Origin: Neocallimastix lanati (nom. inval.)
Lineage: Eukaryota > Neocallimastigomycota > Neocallimastigomycetes > Neocallimastigales > Neocallimastigaceae
Assembly: GCA_016946835.1 (NCBI GenBank)
Contig: JACVTC010000097.1
Coordinates: 127,001-191,000, forward strand
DNA: 64,000 nt
Direction: 5' to 3'
A program made the translations under genes and the position numbers. The notes under the pieces are model-generated. The model had not been told where the DNA came from. It worked only from the letters and a program-made list of their open reading frames with translations, and made no database searches. Every line of letters starts with the position of its first letter. Positions within the stretch are counted from its first letter, which is position 1. This document shows positions 43,440-56,079 of this stretch, piece by piece.

Positions 43440-44400
43440 ATTAAAATTTGTATGAACTTTTGAAGTATGGTAAAGATTCGATAAAATTGAAGACTTTTAC
43501 ATTGAGTACAAATTTTATTATATTTTATAAGAATATTGAAAATTAGAACTGAATTATAAGAATTTATAGGGTCAAGAAAGGCCAAGATAAGTAAATTTGT
43601 CTAAATACTTTCTTCTCTTACATATTTCTTTAAGGTAATAAATAAATTTATATATACCTTTTTATTTGTAAATCCAAAATGACTGGTTTGATCACTCTAT
43701 GAGACAAAACATAATTTGAAATTCTTCTGGTGACATTATTTTAAAGGATTTTCAAGAATGAAATATTACGATTATAATTATAATCTGAAAAGTTGCATTT
43801 CATAAAAATGGAAATATAGATGCTGAATTCCATTAACTTAAGAAATTATGATCAAAAATTTTGAAAAAAAGATCTAAAAGACATTTTAGACTATCAGAAT
43901 TGGTAACATCTTTCCAATAATTATCATTGACCTGCTTGCATTAAGAAACTTTTACAGGAGAAATATTTATTTTATGTTAAAATTATGGAATTTAATATAG
44001 ATAAAAATGTCCCTAATATTCAAGTTTTCTGTGAACTTTTTAAATAATACCATATTCCCACATATTATATTAAAAATATTATAATAAGCATTAATACTAT
44101 TAAGTTTAAAAATTCGAGTTAATTAGTGAATGTTTCTTAAATAATGATAACTCAACGAGGATGATCTATATTTTTATTAAAAATAAAGAAGATTTCCAAA
44201 CCCATTTCTTATTAGTCTTCTGTTTATATCAAAGATAAAGTAATTTTCACGTATTTCAAGAAGATCAACTCAATCGGATTGTTGAACACTATAAAAATTT
44301 GCTTCTGATGCCTATTGGAGTTCTTCATTACGTCAAGTAAATTGGTAACCTTCCATATCCATAACAAACCATTATAGAGAAATTTTAACTCAAAATCTAA
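43440..44400. other. Relic of an unidentified dispersed element, left of the palindrome
   Basis: 43500-43960 matches 56120-56760 in the same orientation (for example AATATTGAAAATTAGAACTG and CTCTATGAGACAAAACAT against CTCTGTGAGATAAAACAT). 44160-44340 matches the 56.7-56.8 kb stretch in the opposite orientation. Scraps of coding (EDQLNRIVEHYKNLLLM on plus) are visible. No family recognised. Confidence 0.45.
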
Positions 44401-44589
44401 GTTGCTGTTTGATCTTATTAATTTATTAATTTATTAATTATCATATATTTCTTTTATTAGAAATATTTTCGGGAGGTGTGCATTTGCGAAATGATAAACA
44501 TTCAATTTTTTTTTTTTTTTTTTTTGTTTAATTTATTTTTATATTTTCGTTATTTTTTTATATTTTTATATTTATTTATTTTTGTATTT
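44401..44589. other. Low-complexity A+T DNA
   Basis: T-run at 44502-44524 and TTTTATTT-type sequence. Confidence 0.4.
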
Positions 44590-44752
44590 TATTTTATTTT
44601 ATTTTACTTTCATTAATAATTTACTCCTTTATCCTACTTTACTATATAATATATTTATATTTTTTATTCTTCATATTATTCTTCATATTATTTTAATTTT
44701 AATCTCGTTTTATTTTCAAATATTTAAATAATACACAAAAAAATGAAAATAT

Positions 44753-44785
<33 letters not shown>

Positions 44786-45012
44786 AGTTAAAATAAAAAT
44801 AAAAATATTTGATAAATGTTTATTATTTATTTTTAATGATCATTATTTATTATAAATAAAGAAATATAAAATAAAATTATTAAATATTGATAAATTATAA
44901 TTAAATATCGATTTTTATATTAATCTATTAGTAATCATAGATTTCTATTTTTAGTTATATATATATATATATATATACACACATTTTTATTTATTTATTT
45001 TATTTTTTATTT

Positions 45013-45046
<34 letters not shown>

Positions 45047-47498
45047 TTAATAATTAAGATATACACATATAAAAGTATATATATATATATATAAAGTAAT
45101 AAATAAAATTAAAAAATAATTTTATATTTTCTAAATTACTATAAAAAATTAATTAACATTTTCTTTAAAGATCTTTTCAATTTCTTCATAATCATCGGTT
45201 GGAATACGAATAATTTCTTTACCAAAGTATTTTTCAATTACTTTCATATCATTATAACTCTTTTTATCATGAACAAAGTTAATTGCTACTCCTACTCTAC
45301 CAAATCTACCTGTACGACCAATACGATGAAGATAAGTTTCTGGATCTGGTCTACCTTCACCATCTAAAGGAATATCATAGTTAATAACTAAGTTAACTTG
45401 TAAAACATCAATACCACGAGCAAGAACGTTAGTAGTAATAAGAACCTTGGCTTTACCAGATCTAAAATCATCCATAACTTGATCACGTTCGTCACCCTCA
45501 AATTTTCCATGAAGAACAATTACCTTGTGACCTTCATTTGTCATTTTTCTTCCAAGTCTATCGGCAACATCACGTCTTGCAACAAAAATCATACTTTGAC
45601 TCACTGATAATAAACCATAGATAACACTAAGAATTTCTTCCTTTTGCTTTTCATCTTTACAGTCCATGTAGAATTGTTTAATACCCTCAACAGACAATTC
45701 CTCAGTCTTTAATGAGATTTTATTAGCATTTGGTGCAAAACGATTAGCGAATTTCCATAAATTGGGTGAGAAAGTAGCCGAGAAAAGAGCAATTTGACAA
45801 GATGCTGGAACCATCCTATATAATGTTATTTAATTAATTATACCAGATAGAGATATTTAATTAATTATATCAAAAAATTAATTTCAATTATCACTTAATT
45901 ATAAAACAACTGAAGAAATTAAAATATAAAATATATATATATATTTATAATTCACTTTAATCTTTGTTGTACATCTCCATAATCATATAAAAAAATTATT
46001 TTAAAATTTACTTTAATTATTATATTTAGTATTACTTTTTACTTTCACATTTTAATTAAAAAAATATTACATTTCACTTTCACTTTCACATTATAATTAA
46101 ATATTTATTCTAAGTTTCTATTTTAAAAATTTTAATTCGTTTTTATTGATTTTCAATCTGTTGAAAAATTTGTCAAAACTTTTAATATAAATAAATAATT
46201 ATTCCTTATTTATTTTATTAACTTTCTTATATCAATTGTTTCTTTTTAAAATTTTATTTTGTCTCATTTCTCAATGTATTATTATTATCAATAAAAAAAT
46301 AAAAAAAAAAAAAAACCCTTTCATTGGATTCAATATTTCATTAATTTTCTATATACCTCATGTATAAAGAAGTATGAAATAATTAATTCTATAAATAAAA
46401 ACATATAATGTAAAACTTACTTTCTAATACGAATACTTTGATCTCCTAAACCTTGTAAATCTAACATATTATCGGCTTCATCTAAAACAAAGAATCTGAT
46501 ATTGTTGGTTAAAAGTCTACGTTTTCTGATTAAATCTATAACAGTACCTGGTGTACCAATAATAATATTTGATTCTATTTTTCCACCTTTTGGTAAAGAA
46601 TCTTTAACAGCTAACTGAATACTCACTGGATAATCTTTTCCAAGCGATTGAACAACAAATAAAATTTGACGAACTAATTCACGACTTGGGGCTAAAACAA
46701 TAGCTTGTGGTGCTTTTAAGTCAATATTTATTCTACTAAGCATAGCAAGAGTGAATGCTGCCGTTTTACCTGTACCAGATTGTGATTGACCAATAAGATT
46801 AGTTGGTGGGTCGTGTAATAATAAAGGAATAGCTTTTTCTTGAATTTTGGATGGCTTGATGAAACCTACTCTATAAATATTTTCCAATAACTTTTCATGT
46901 AATTTCATATCTTCGAAAGTTGACGCACCTACATACAATTTATCAGTCAAATCTTTAACATTACTTGCTGCTAATTTAACTTCAACAACTGCTTCAGCAG
47001 AATCAGTTGGTGCTTTCTTATCTTTAGATTCATCTTTGACTTGTTCAGGTTTATCATTAACTTGTTCAGTTGAAAGGTTTTTTATTCCTTCTTCAATTTT
47101 ATTAATACCTATTTTTATAACAATTTTATTGATTATATATTATTAGATGAATAAATTAAATAAATAAACAAATAATTTAAAATTATATTATATATTTTAA
47201 TATTTTATTAAGGGTGTATATATTTAATTTTTTTCAATCAATTATATTCTGTTTTTTTTTTTTTTTTAAAAAAAAAATATTATTTCAAAAAATAATTATT
47301 TTTTATTTGTATATAATTTTTCTTTCGATATAATTTAAAAAAAATAAAAAGTATATATATAAATAAACATATAGAAATTTTATTTTTTATAATATCCAAA
47401 AATAAAATCATTCTTTTTTTTTACGTTTTCTTTTTTAACAACCTTCTTTATCACTCATTTTACTTTATAATAATTAAAATTACTTATTGAAAAAGCAA
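44590..47498. repeat. Left arm of the DBP5 inverted repeat
   Basis: About 2.9 kb, an inverted copy of 52936-55830. Within the gene the arms look identical, including both introns (605 and 334 bp in each). Differences seen are in microsatellites (an A/T-run of 31 against 30, TA-run length) and toward the outer edge, where a short extra repeat is present on the left. The inner edge falls 40 bp upstream of both start codons. Confidence 0.93.
45149..47458 (-). CDS. DBP5: DEAD-box mRNA-export helicase Dbp5 (DDX19 type), left copy
   Basis: Three exons on the minus strand: 47443-47458, 46421-47108 and 45149-45815, with GT-AG introns of 334 and 605 bp, giving 456 residues. The protein is identical to the right copy. 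Motifs: Q motif GFIKPSKIQ (about 87-95), motif I GQSQSGTGKT (112-121), Ia APSREL (145-150), GTPGT (190-194), DEAD (215-218), SAT (247-249), ARGID (367-371) and HRIGRTGR (398-405). The segments IPLLLHDPP, DNMLDLQGLGDQ and the acidic C-terminus PTDDYEEIEKIFKENVN mark it as Dbp5/DDX19 among DEAD-box proteins. Known role: an RNA-dependent ATPase at the cytoplasmic face of the nuclear pore that strips export factors from mRNA, activated by Gle1 with inositol hexakisphosphate. It lies head-to-head with GLE1, about 1.0 kb apart. Confidence 0.95.
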
Positions 47499-48503
47499 GT
47501 AAAAAATATAGATAAATAAAAAGTTGTTATTATAATAGTATTAATTACGTTAAAAAGTTTTTTTTATTGGTTACTTTTTACTATCAAATATAATACAATG
47601 TATTAAGTATAATAAAATATAAAAAAAATAAAATATAAGTAGATAAATATGTAATATAAATATATATAAAATATTAAAATTAATAAATTAACATAATAAA
47701 ATATATTAATAGTGTATATATAAATATAAAATAAAATATATTGTAAAAAATTATATATGGTTAAAACATATGTGAAAAATGAGTTAAACATTTTGAATTG
47801 TAATGTAGTAAATATTGTAAACAAGCCACAAGATAATAATATTATTATATATATATAATAATCTAATGAAGTATTTAAAATAACTCTATATTGAAATCTA
47901 CATTGAAAGGGTTATTTTAAATTATTAAGAAATATATTGCTAAATATAAATAATTTTTTATGTTATATAATTAATGGTACTTTCAATAATGTTAATATAT
48001 AATATAAATAAATTTCTTCTATTTGGGAATATATAGAAAGAATTAGAAATTTTATATAAATTGAATAATATTACATAATATATGACAATTTTAACACAAT
48101 CTTTTTATTGGATCGTACCAATAGCATATTTCTTTTAATCAATAATATTTTTATATATTTATAATGTAATGTGGCGTAAATTCATTATTATGAATATTAT
48201 TAATATAAAAAAAAATATCAAAAAATAAATAAATAAAATAATAAAAAATTAAAAAATTATAAATTACAAATCACTTATTTTTTTAGAATTTTTTTGAATT
48301 TTTATTATTATTTTTTTTTTTTGTAATATTAAATAATATTTTAATTCAAAATTGTAAAATTATTCTATTTTAAATATTTAAAAAAAAATAATCTTTTTTT
48401 TCATTAAAATAATTTATAATAATATATTTATATATAAAGTTTATTTATTTATTTATTTTTTTTTTATTTGAATTTTAGTAAAAGATTAAAATATAAAATA
48501 AAA
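47459..48503. other. Divergent intergenic region between left DBP5 and GLE1
   Basis: Only the first 40 bp beside DBP5 belong to the repeat; the rest is unique A+T-rich DNA. It must contain the GLE1 promoter and whatever part of the left DBP5 promoter lies beyond 40 bp. No named element seen. Confidence 0.45.
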
Positions 48504-49138
48504 ATGGGAACGGTTGGTTTATTTAATGATGACACTTCAAAAGATGAATATAAAATTCAAACCAATGTAAATGAGAAGTATATAAATAATTTAAAAGTTA
48601 TAAAAAAATTAAAGCATAAACCAATTATGCGTAAACCAGTTTACAAGAATCATATAAATATTTTATCAAGAAACAATAAAAATGAAAGAAATAAAAGAAT
48701 TTTAAAGTGTTCTTTAACATTTCCTATTAATCCAATAATAAAAGAAATTCGTAAAACTCAATATTCAAATTGCTGGAGAAAATTATTTGATAATATTGAA
48801 AAAGAATCTTGGGTATAATATAATTTATAAGTATTTTAAACATAAATTGAAATAACATAAATGTATAAATATTAATAAAATAAGTATATAATATAATATT
48901 TCATATTCTTTTGAAAATTTAATTTTATTTATAAATATATAATTAATTAGTTAGAAGCAAATTTAAAAATAAAAGAACTTGAGAATCAGGACATAAATAA
49001 AGGAATATCAATAAATAAAACTTTTAAAGAAGAAATTGAGCAAACTCAAAAAGAAATGAATAAATTATCTTTATGGAGGTTAATATTATAATATTTTTTA
49101 TGAGTAATATATATTTAATAATAATAAAATAAAATAAA

Positions 49139-49175
<37 letters not shown>

Positions 49176-51865
49176 TTGAATTATATTAAGAAATTTTAAA
49201 TACAAATAAATAATATTTATAATTCTTTAAATCTTTGTATATATTTAGTAAAGTAATAACAGAAACGGAAACTTCAAAAATGAATAAAAATAATGAAATA
49301 ATGAAAAAGGTAACTATATTTAATAAATTAATATGTATAAAAAATAACTGTTATTAAAATTTTAATAAATTAAATTATTTAAAATTTTAATGAATAAATA
49401 ATAAAAATAGAGATAATGAAAGTATTTTTTTTTTAATTAATTAAAATAATTTGTTTAATAATAAAAAAGATAGAAGTAAAAGTATAAGCAATAAAATAAA
49501 ATTTTATTAAATTAATTAAGAATGATTAATATAATGAATGGATTATGATAATAATAAAAAAATTTAAAATATTAAGATTAAAAGTTTTTTTCAATTAACT
49601 CTATACAAAATACTAATATATCTGATATATTATATATAATATTATTAAATGGAATAAATTTATAAAAATGAATATTTATAGGAAATTGACGAGTGTATAA
49701 AATTTAAGAAACAACAAGTGGAAATAATAGAAAAAAAGAAAAAGGAAGAACAAGAGCAAAAGAAAAAGGAAGAACAAGAAAAAAAATTAAAATATGAGAA
49801 AGCTAAAAATGAACAAGAAAAATTAGAAAAAGAAAAAGCTCTTAAATTGAAGCAAGAAAATGAAATAAAAATCAAAGAACAGGAAGAAAAAATAAAAAAG
49901 GAAGCACAAAAAAATAAAGCCCCAGTAAATGATGTAAATAATTATATATTTAATATGTTATAAAAATTCAATTTATCAATATTTATTCATTTTAAATGTA
50001 TATATATAAATTTTAAAGTCATTAACATCAATTAAAAGTTCTTCAGCGGTTGAAGAAGCTCAATTATACTTAAATGAAATCAAGGTAATGGATAAAATAA
50101 ATGTATAAATAATAAATCATTGATTTATTATAGTTTTCAATCTTACTAACTTAAGTTTATAATAAATTTAATAAAACTATTAAGAAAATTAAAAATGAAA
50201 TTAGACCTGCTGTCAAAGAAAATAAAGAATGGAAAAATCAAACATTAAAATTAAAACTTAGAATTAATACTAGAGTAATTCAAATTTCTAGCACTAAAGA
50301 ATCTGTTAATGAAATTGTAAATTTTTAATTTAATGATAACATAATACTATTAATAAAATATATATAGTATTTTCTAAATAAATTCTAATTATTTTTTTTT
50401 TTTTTTATAATTTAATTTATTTTATTTTTTATATTTTATAAATCTATATATATTAAATATCAATGAATTATCGTAATGATAATTAAAATAAATATAAAAA
50501 TAACAAAAATAAATATTAATTATATGAATAATTCGATAAATAGTCTACTGATTTGAATAATATTTTAAATCAAGGAAAGCAAATATCGACTGAAGTATAT
50601 TATTGGTTAATGGATTTCCTTGCTAAAGCAATAATGGTAAATATTTATATTTATAATAAATTATAAAAAAAATTTTATATTCTTATCTATTGCAAATATG
50701 TTATTATTAATTACTTTAGAAACAAGCTGAAAATGAAATTGGTATTAATAAGGTAATGGCATTCCCAGTGGCACATGTCATTAATAATATTGTTAATAAT
50801 CATGAACCATTCTTTAAAATATTTATTGGAAGATTATATAAGAAATGCATTTATCTTGTACCTAGATATATAAATAAAACTAAGGTATTTTTTTTTTCAA
50901 ATAATTATAATTATTATTATTTATTGAATATCTTTTAAGTATTTATAATAGCAAAATCAATATAGAAATAATAACAACAATATAAAATAATGTTGAATAA
51001 TAATAATTTAAAATAAATAATTAAAAATAATAATATATAATAATATAATAATAATATATAATAATAATAATAATAATAAAACAATAATAGGATAAAACTG
51101 ATATAGAATACTTGAAAGAAATTGGTTACAAAAAATCGGGTAAAGGAATGGAAAATGAAAGTAGATATTATAACAGAATAGAAGGAATGGTATCATTATT
51201 TTCAGGTAAAAATAGTAATTTATTTATAAAAGAATAAAAATTTATATTATAAATATTAAAATTTATTATTTTTTAAAAAATTTTCTTTCAATAAAAATTT
51301 GTTATTTATTATTTTGAACCAATATTTTATTTTGTATAATTATAGCAATAATTCAAACGCCGAGTACAAGTAAATTGATATATTCTATAAATAATATTTA
51401 TATATATATTTAATTCATTATTAATAAATAAAACATATGAATCTATTATTTTTAATGTATAAGATGAAAATTCAAAATTAAATATGGCATCTGGCTGGAC
51501 ATGGTTAGCACGACTATTAAATATGCCACCAAGAAAAATAACATTATTTGTGTTAATTACATTTTTAGAAGTAAATATATTTGTAATTAAAATAAAAATA
51601 ATAAAAAAATAAAATTAAAATTAAAATAAAATAATATTTACTTATATATACCTTTAATAAAAATAAAAATTAGATTGCTGGTTATGAAATGCTTAACGTA
51701 TATGGAAAACAAATGAATAAAATATTAAATTTCATATTAAATACTTATATTCCAATGGCACCAAAAGAAAGTGTTTCATTTGTTACGAGGCTAAAATTAT
51801 TTATTGAAAAATATAAAAATGATGGTAATCGCCTAAATATACCCGAAGGAAAAAATTTTACATAA
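48504..51865 (+). CDS. GLE1: Nuclear-pore mRNA-export factor Gle1, 12 exons
   Basis: Exons read as 48504-48812, 48951-49078, 49249-49309, 49682-49933, 50019-50084, 50185-50316, 50544-50636, 50720-50884, 51091-51205, 51346-51369 (24 bp), 51464-51570 and 51674-51865, with GT-AG introns and consistent phases, for 547 residues (yeast Gle1 is of similar size). Exon 4 is a long charged coiled coil (residues about 167-250). The C-terminal Gle1 domain starts at about 317: YYWLMDFLAKAIM, VMAFPVAHVINNI, GRLYKKCIYLVPRY, GMVSLFSAIIQ, SGWTWLARLLNMPP, LITFLEIAGYEML and FVTRLKLFIEKYKNDG. These match the Gle1 fold block by block. Gle1 binds Dbp5 at the pore and, with inositol hexakisphosphate, stimulates its ATPase. 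The exon 6 acceptor (50184) is the least certain junction. Confidence 0.9.
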
Positions 51866-52610
51866 TATTTTTAATTAAAGTGGTTATAAAAATGTATATA
51901 CAAATATATACGTTTATTACTTATAAAATAATCATAATAGAATTTATTTTTTTTTATAAAGTAATCATAATATAATTAATTATTATTTTTTTTTTTTTTT
52001 AAAATTTATAATTATTAAACCATTAACTTTAATTGAATCTATAGTACTATATTTTAATATAATCTCTAGTACTTTTATCTTCCTAATAGTTAAATATATA
52101 ATTTTAAAACTTATACATTTGAATTATTTATTTTAAAAAAAATATTTATATTAAAAATTTTTTTTTTTATTTTTTTTTTATAATTTATTTATTTATTTAT
52201 TTTCATTTAAGTTCTATTTTGCTTATGAATAAATATTGTTGGGTTTTATATATATTTATACTATAAATTGTGATGTATTACATGTAAAATAATGATTATT
52301 CGTATTAGTCGTGTTATAAAATACTCTATAAAAAATTAAATCTTTATCAAAATATATAACTTTTATTTGCTATTATTTAAATATTTCATTAATTTATTTT
52401 AATAAAATAAATACTATATATCTCTTTTTAATTTACAAAATTATTTGTTTTTATTTGAACATTTAATTCAATTTTTTTTATATAATATACTAAATACTGT
52501 ATCACTTTTTCGTAGTTCTAAAATTATAAAAGCATGAAGTATATTCTAAACTATTAATTAATTATTTTGTTTATTTATTTATTTTTATGTTCTTTCTTGG
52601 TGGAATTTTA
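51866..52610. other. A+T-rich spacer downstream of GLE1
   Basis: T-runs and short A+T-rich sequence. Should include the GLE1 polyadenylation region; nothing specific seen. Confidence 0.4.
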
Positions 52611-52730
52611 ACCTTCATGGAATATTATATTAATGACTAAATTAGCATGCAAAATATTAATACCACGAATAATAAGAACCCTGACCTTAGTATTTCTAAA
52701 GTCATCCATGCCATCTTCTTCAATTTCAAA
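52611..52730 (-). pseudogene. Decayed third DBP5 fragment
   Basis: A minus-strand frame reads GMDDFRNTKVRVLI, then RGINILHANLVIN. It aligns with VMDDFRSGKAKVLI(TTNVLA)RGIDVLQVNLVIN of Dbp5 (the motif V region), missing six residues. It lies in the spacer, opposite in orientation to the neighbouring right copy and the same as the left copy. It is too diverged to come from the current arms. Confidence 0.75.
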
Positions 52731-52935
52731 ATTTATATGGGACGATTTTCTTCATCCTAATGATTAATATTTAAAACAATTTATATATTTCAAATTATTT
52801 AATTAATTTATTAATAAACGTATTAAAAAATTATGGCTTTAAATTAAAATTTAAAAACGCCACATTATAAAACGCAATTTCATAAATATATATATATCTT
52901 TTCTTTTTTTTTTTTTTTTTTTTTTTAATTTTTAT

Positions 52936-55387
52936 TTGCTTTTTCAATAAGTAATTTTAATTATTATAAAGTAAAATGAGTGATAAAGAAGGTTGTTAAA
53001 AAAGAAAACGTAAAAAAAAAGAATGATTTTATTTTTGGATATTATAAAAAATAAAATTTCTATATGTTTATTTATATATATACTTTTTATTTTTTTTAAA
53101 TTATATCGAAAGAAAAATTATATACAAATAAAAAATAATTATTTTTTGAAATAATATTTTTTTTTTAAAAAAAAAAAAAAAACAGAATATAATTGATTGA
53201 AAAAAATTAAATATATACACCCTTAATAAAATATTAAAATATATAATATAATTTTAAATTATTTGTTTATTTATTTAATTTATTCATCTAATAATATATA
53301 ATCAATAAAATTGTTATAAAAATAGGTATTAATAAAATTGAAGAAGGAATAAAAAACCTTTCAACTGAACAAGTTAATGATAAACCTGAACAAGTCAAAG
53401 ATGAATCTAAAGATAAGAAAGCACCAACTGATTCTGCTGAAGCAGTTGTTGAAGTTAAATTAGCAGCAAGTAATGTTAAAGATTTGACTGATAAATTGTA
53501 TGTAGGTGCGTCAACTTTCGAAGATATGAAATTACATGAAAAGTTATTGGAAAATATTTATAGAGTAGGTTTCATCAAGCCATCCAAAATTCAAGAAAAA
53601 GCTATTCCTTTATTATTACACGACCCACCAACTAATCTTATTGGTCAATCACAATCTGGTACAGGTAAAACGGCAGCATTCACTCTTGCTATGCTTAGTA
53701 GAATAAATATTGACTTAAAAGCACCACAAGCTATTGTTTTAGCCCCAAGTCGTGAATTAGTTCGTCAAATTTTATTTGTTGTTCAATCGCTTGGAAAAGA
53801 TTATCCAGTGAGTATTCAGTTAGCTGTTAAAGATTCTTTACCAAAAGGTGGAAAAATAGAATCAAATATTATTATTGGTACACCAGGTACTGTTATAGAT
53901 TTAATCAGAAAACGTAGACTTTTAACCAACAATATCAGATTCTTTGTTTTAGATGAAGCCGATAATATGTTAGATTTACAAGGTTTAGGAGATCAAAGTA
54001 TTCGTATTAGAAAGTAAGTTTTACATTATATGTTTTTATTTATAGAATTAATTATTTCATACTTCTTTATACATGAGGTATATAGAAAATTAATGAAATA
54101 TTGAATCCAATGAAAGGGTTTTTTTTTTTTTTTATTTTTTTATTGATAATAATAATACATTGAGAAATGAGACAAAATAAAATTTTAAAAAGAAACAATT
54201 GATATAAGAAAGTTAATAAAATAAATAAGGAATAATTATTTATTTATATTAAAAGTTTTGACAAATTTTTCAACAGATTGAAAATCAATAAAAACGAATT
54301 AAAATTTTTAAAATAGAAACTTAGAATAAATATTTAATTATAATGTGAAAGTGAAAGTGAAATGTAATATTTTTTTAATTAAAATGTGAAAGTAAAAAGT
54401 AATACTAAATATAATAATTAAAGTAAATTTTAAAATAATTTTTTTATATGATTATGGAGATGTACAACAAAGATTAAAGTGAATTATAAATATATATATA
54501 TATTTTATATTTTAATTTCTTCAGTTGTTTTATAATTAAGTGATAATTGAAATTAATTTTTTGATATAATTAATTAAATATCTCTATCTGGTATAATTAA
54601 TTAAATAACATTATATAGGATGGTTCCAGCATCTTGTCAAATTGCTCTTTTCTCGGCTACTTTCTCACCCAATTTATGGAAATTCGCTAATCGTTTTGCA
54701 CCAAATGCTAATAAAATCTCATTAAAGACTGAGGAATTGTCTGTTGAGGGTATTAAACAATTCTACATGGACTGTAAAGATGAAAAGCAAAAGGAAGAAA
54801 TTCTTAGTGTTATCTATGGTTTATTATCAGTGAGTCAAAGTATGATTTTTGTTGCAAGACGTGATGTTGCCGATAGACTTGGAAGAAAAATGACAAATGA
54901 AGGTCACAAGGTAATTGTTCTTCATGGAAAATTTGAGGGTGACGAACGTGATCAAGTTATGGATGATTTTAGATCTGGTAAAGCCAAGGTTCTTATTACT
55001 ACTAACGTTCTTGCTCGTGGTATTGATGTTTTACAAGTTAACTTAGTTATTAACTATGATATTCCTTTAGATGGTGAAGGTAGACCAGATCCAGAAACTT
55101 ATCTTCATCGTATTGGTCGTACAGGTAGATTTGGTAGAGTAGGAGTAGCAATTAACTTTGTTCATGATAAAAAGAGTTATAATGATATGAAAGTAATTGA
55201 AAAATACTTTGGTAAAGAAATTATTCGTATTCCAACCGATGATTATGAAGAAATTGAAAAGATCTTTAAAGAAAATGTTAATTAATTTTTTATAGTAATT
55301 TAGAAAATATAAAATTATTTTTTAATTTTATTTATTACTTTATATATATATATATATACTTTTATATGTGTATATCTTAATTATTAA

Positions 55388-55421
<34 letters not shown>

Positions 55422-55449
55422 AAATAAAAAATAAAATAAATAAATAAAA

Positions 55450-55481
<32 letters not shown>

Positions 55482-55650
55482 CTAAAAATAGAAATCTATG
55501 ATTACTAATAGATTAATATAAAAATCGATATTTAATTATAATTTATCAATATTTAATAATTTTATTTTATATTTCTTTATTTATAATAAATAATGATCAT
55601 TAAAAATAAATAATAAACATTTATCAAATATTTTTATTTTTATTTTAACT

Positions 55651-55683
<33 letters not shown>

Positions 55684-55830
55684 ATATTTTCATTTTTTTG
55701 TGTATTATTTAAATATTTGAAAATAAAACGAGATTAAAATTAAAATAATATGAAGAATAAAATATATATATATATTATATAGTAAAGTAGGATAAAGGAG
55801 TAAATTATTAATAAAAGTAAAATAAAATAA
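52936..55830. repeat. Right arm of the DBP5 inverted repeat
   Basis: Inverted copy of 44590-47498. The outer match fades at about 55750-55830, after the shared GTAAAGTAGGATAAAGGAGT segment. Confidence 0.93.
52976..55285 (+). CDS. DBP5: DEAD-box mRNA-export helicase Dbp5 (DDX19 type), right copy
   Basis: Exons 52976-52991 (16 bp, MSDKE plus one base), 53326-54013 and 54619-55285; introns of 334 and 605 bp with GT...AG ends (the second starts GTAAGT). Protein of 456 residues identical to the left copy. The N-terminal 60 residues are Lys/Glu-rich and hydrophilic, as in other Dbp5 proteins where this part is regulatory. All helicase motifs are present (GTGKT, DEAD, SAT, ARGID, HRIGRTGR), so both copies look active. 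It lies in tandem downstream of GLE1, 1.1 kb away. The two copies share only 40 bp of upstream sequence, so their promoters differ. Confidence 0.95.
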
Positions 55831-56079
55831 AGGGTAGAATATATATATAATTAAAGTACAACTAGGATTAAATAAAATGAATTGTGAAGTTGTATAAAAG
55901 AGTAAATTATTAATAAAAATAAAAAAAAAAAAAATAAATACTAGAATATGAATATATAGTACAGATTGAATAAAAATAAAATAAAATGAAATGAAATAAA
56001 ATAAAAATAAAGCATGCTAAGTATTAATAGATATCTATGGTTTTCCATAGATTAAAAATATATATAACTTCTAATTTTG
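55831..56079. other. Spacer with a partial repeat of the arm edge
   Basis: GAGTAAATTATTAATAAAA recurs here after the arm ends (about 55898), showing a local duplication. No gene. Confidence 0.4.

Noticed and set aside
49660-49875. 71-codon minus-strand Phe/Ser-rich frame
   Set aside because: Complement of the coiled-coil exon 4 of GLE1.
44590-55830. Palindrome as pure assembly artefact
   Set aside because: Arms differ in microsatellite lengths and diverge at the outer edge, and a diverged third fragment is present. This argues for real duplication, although reads are needed to be sure.
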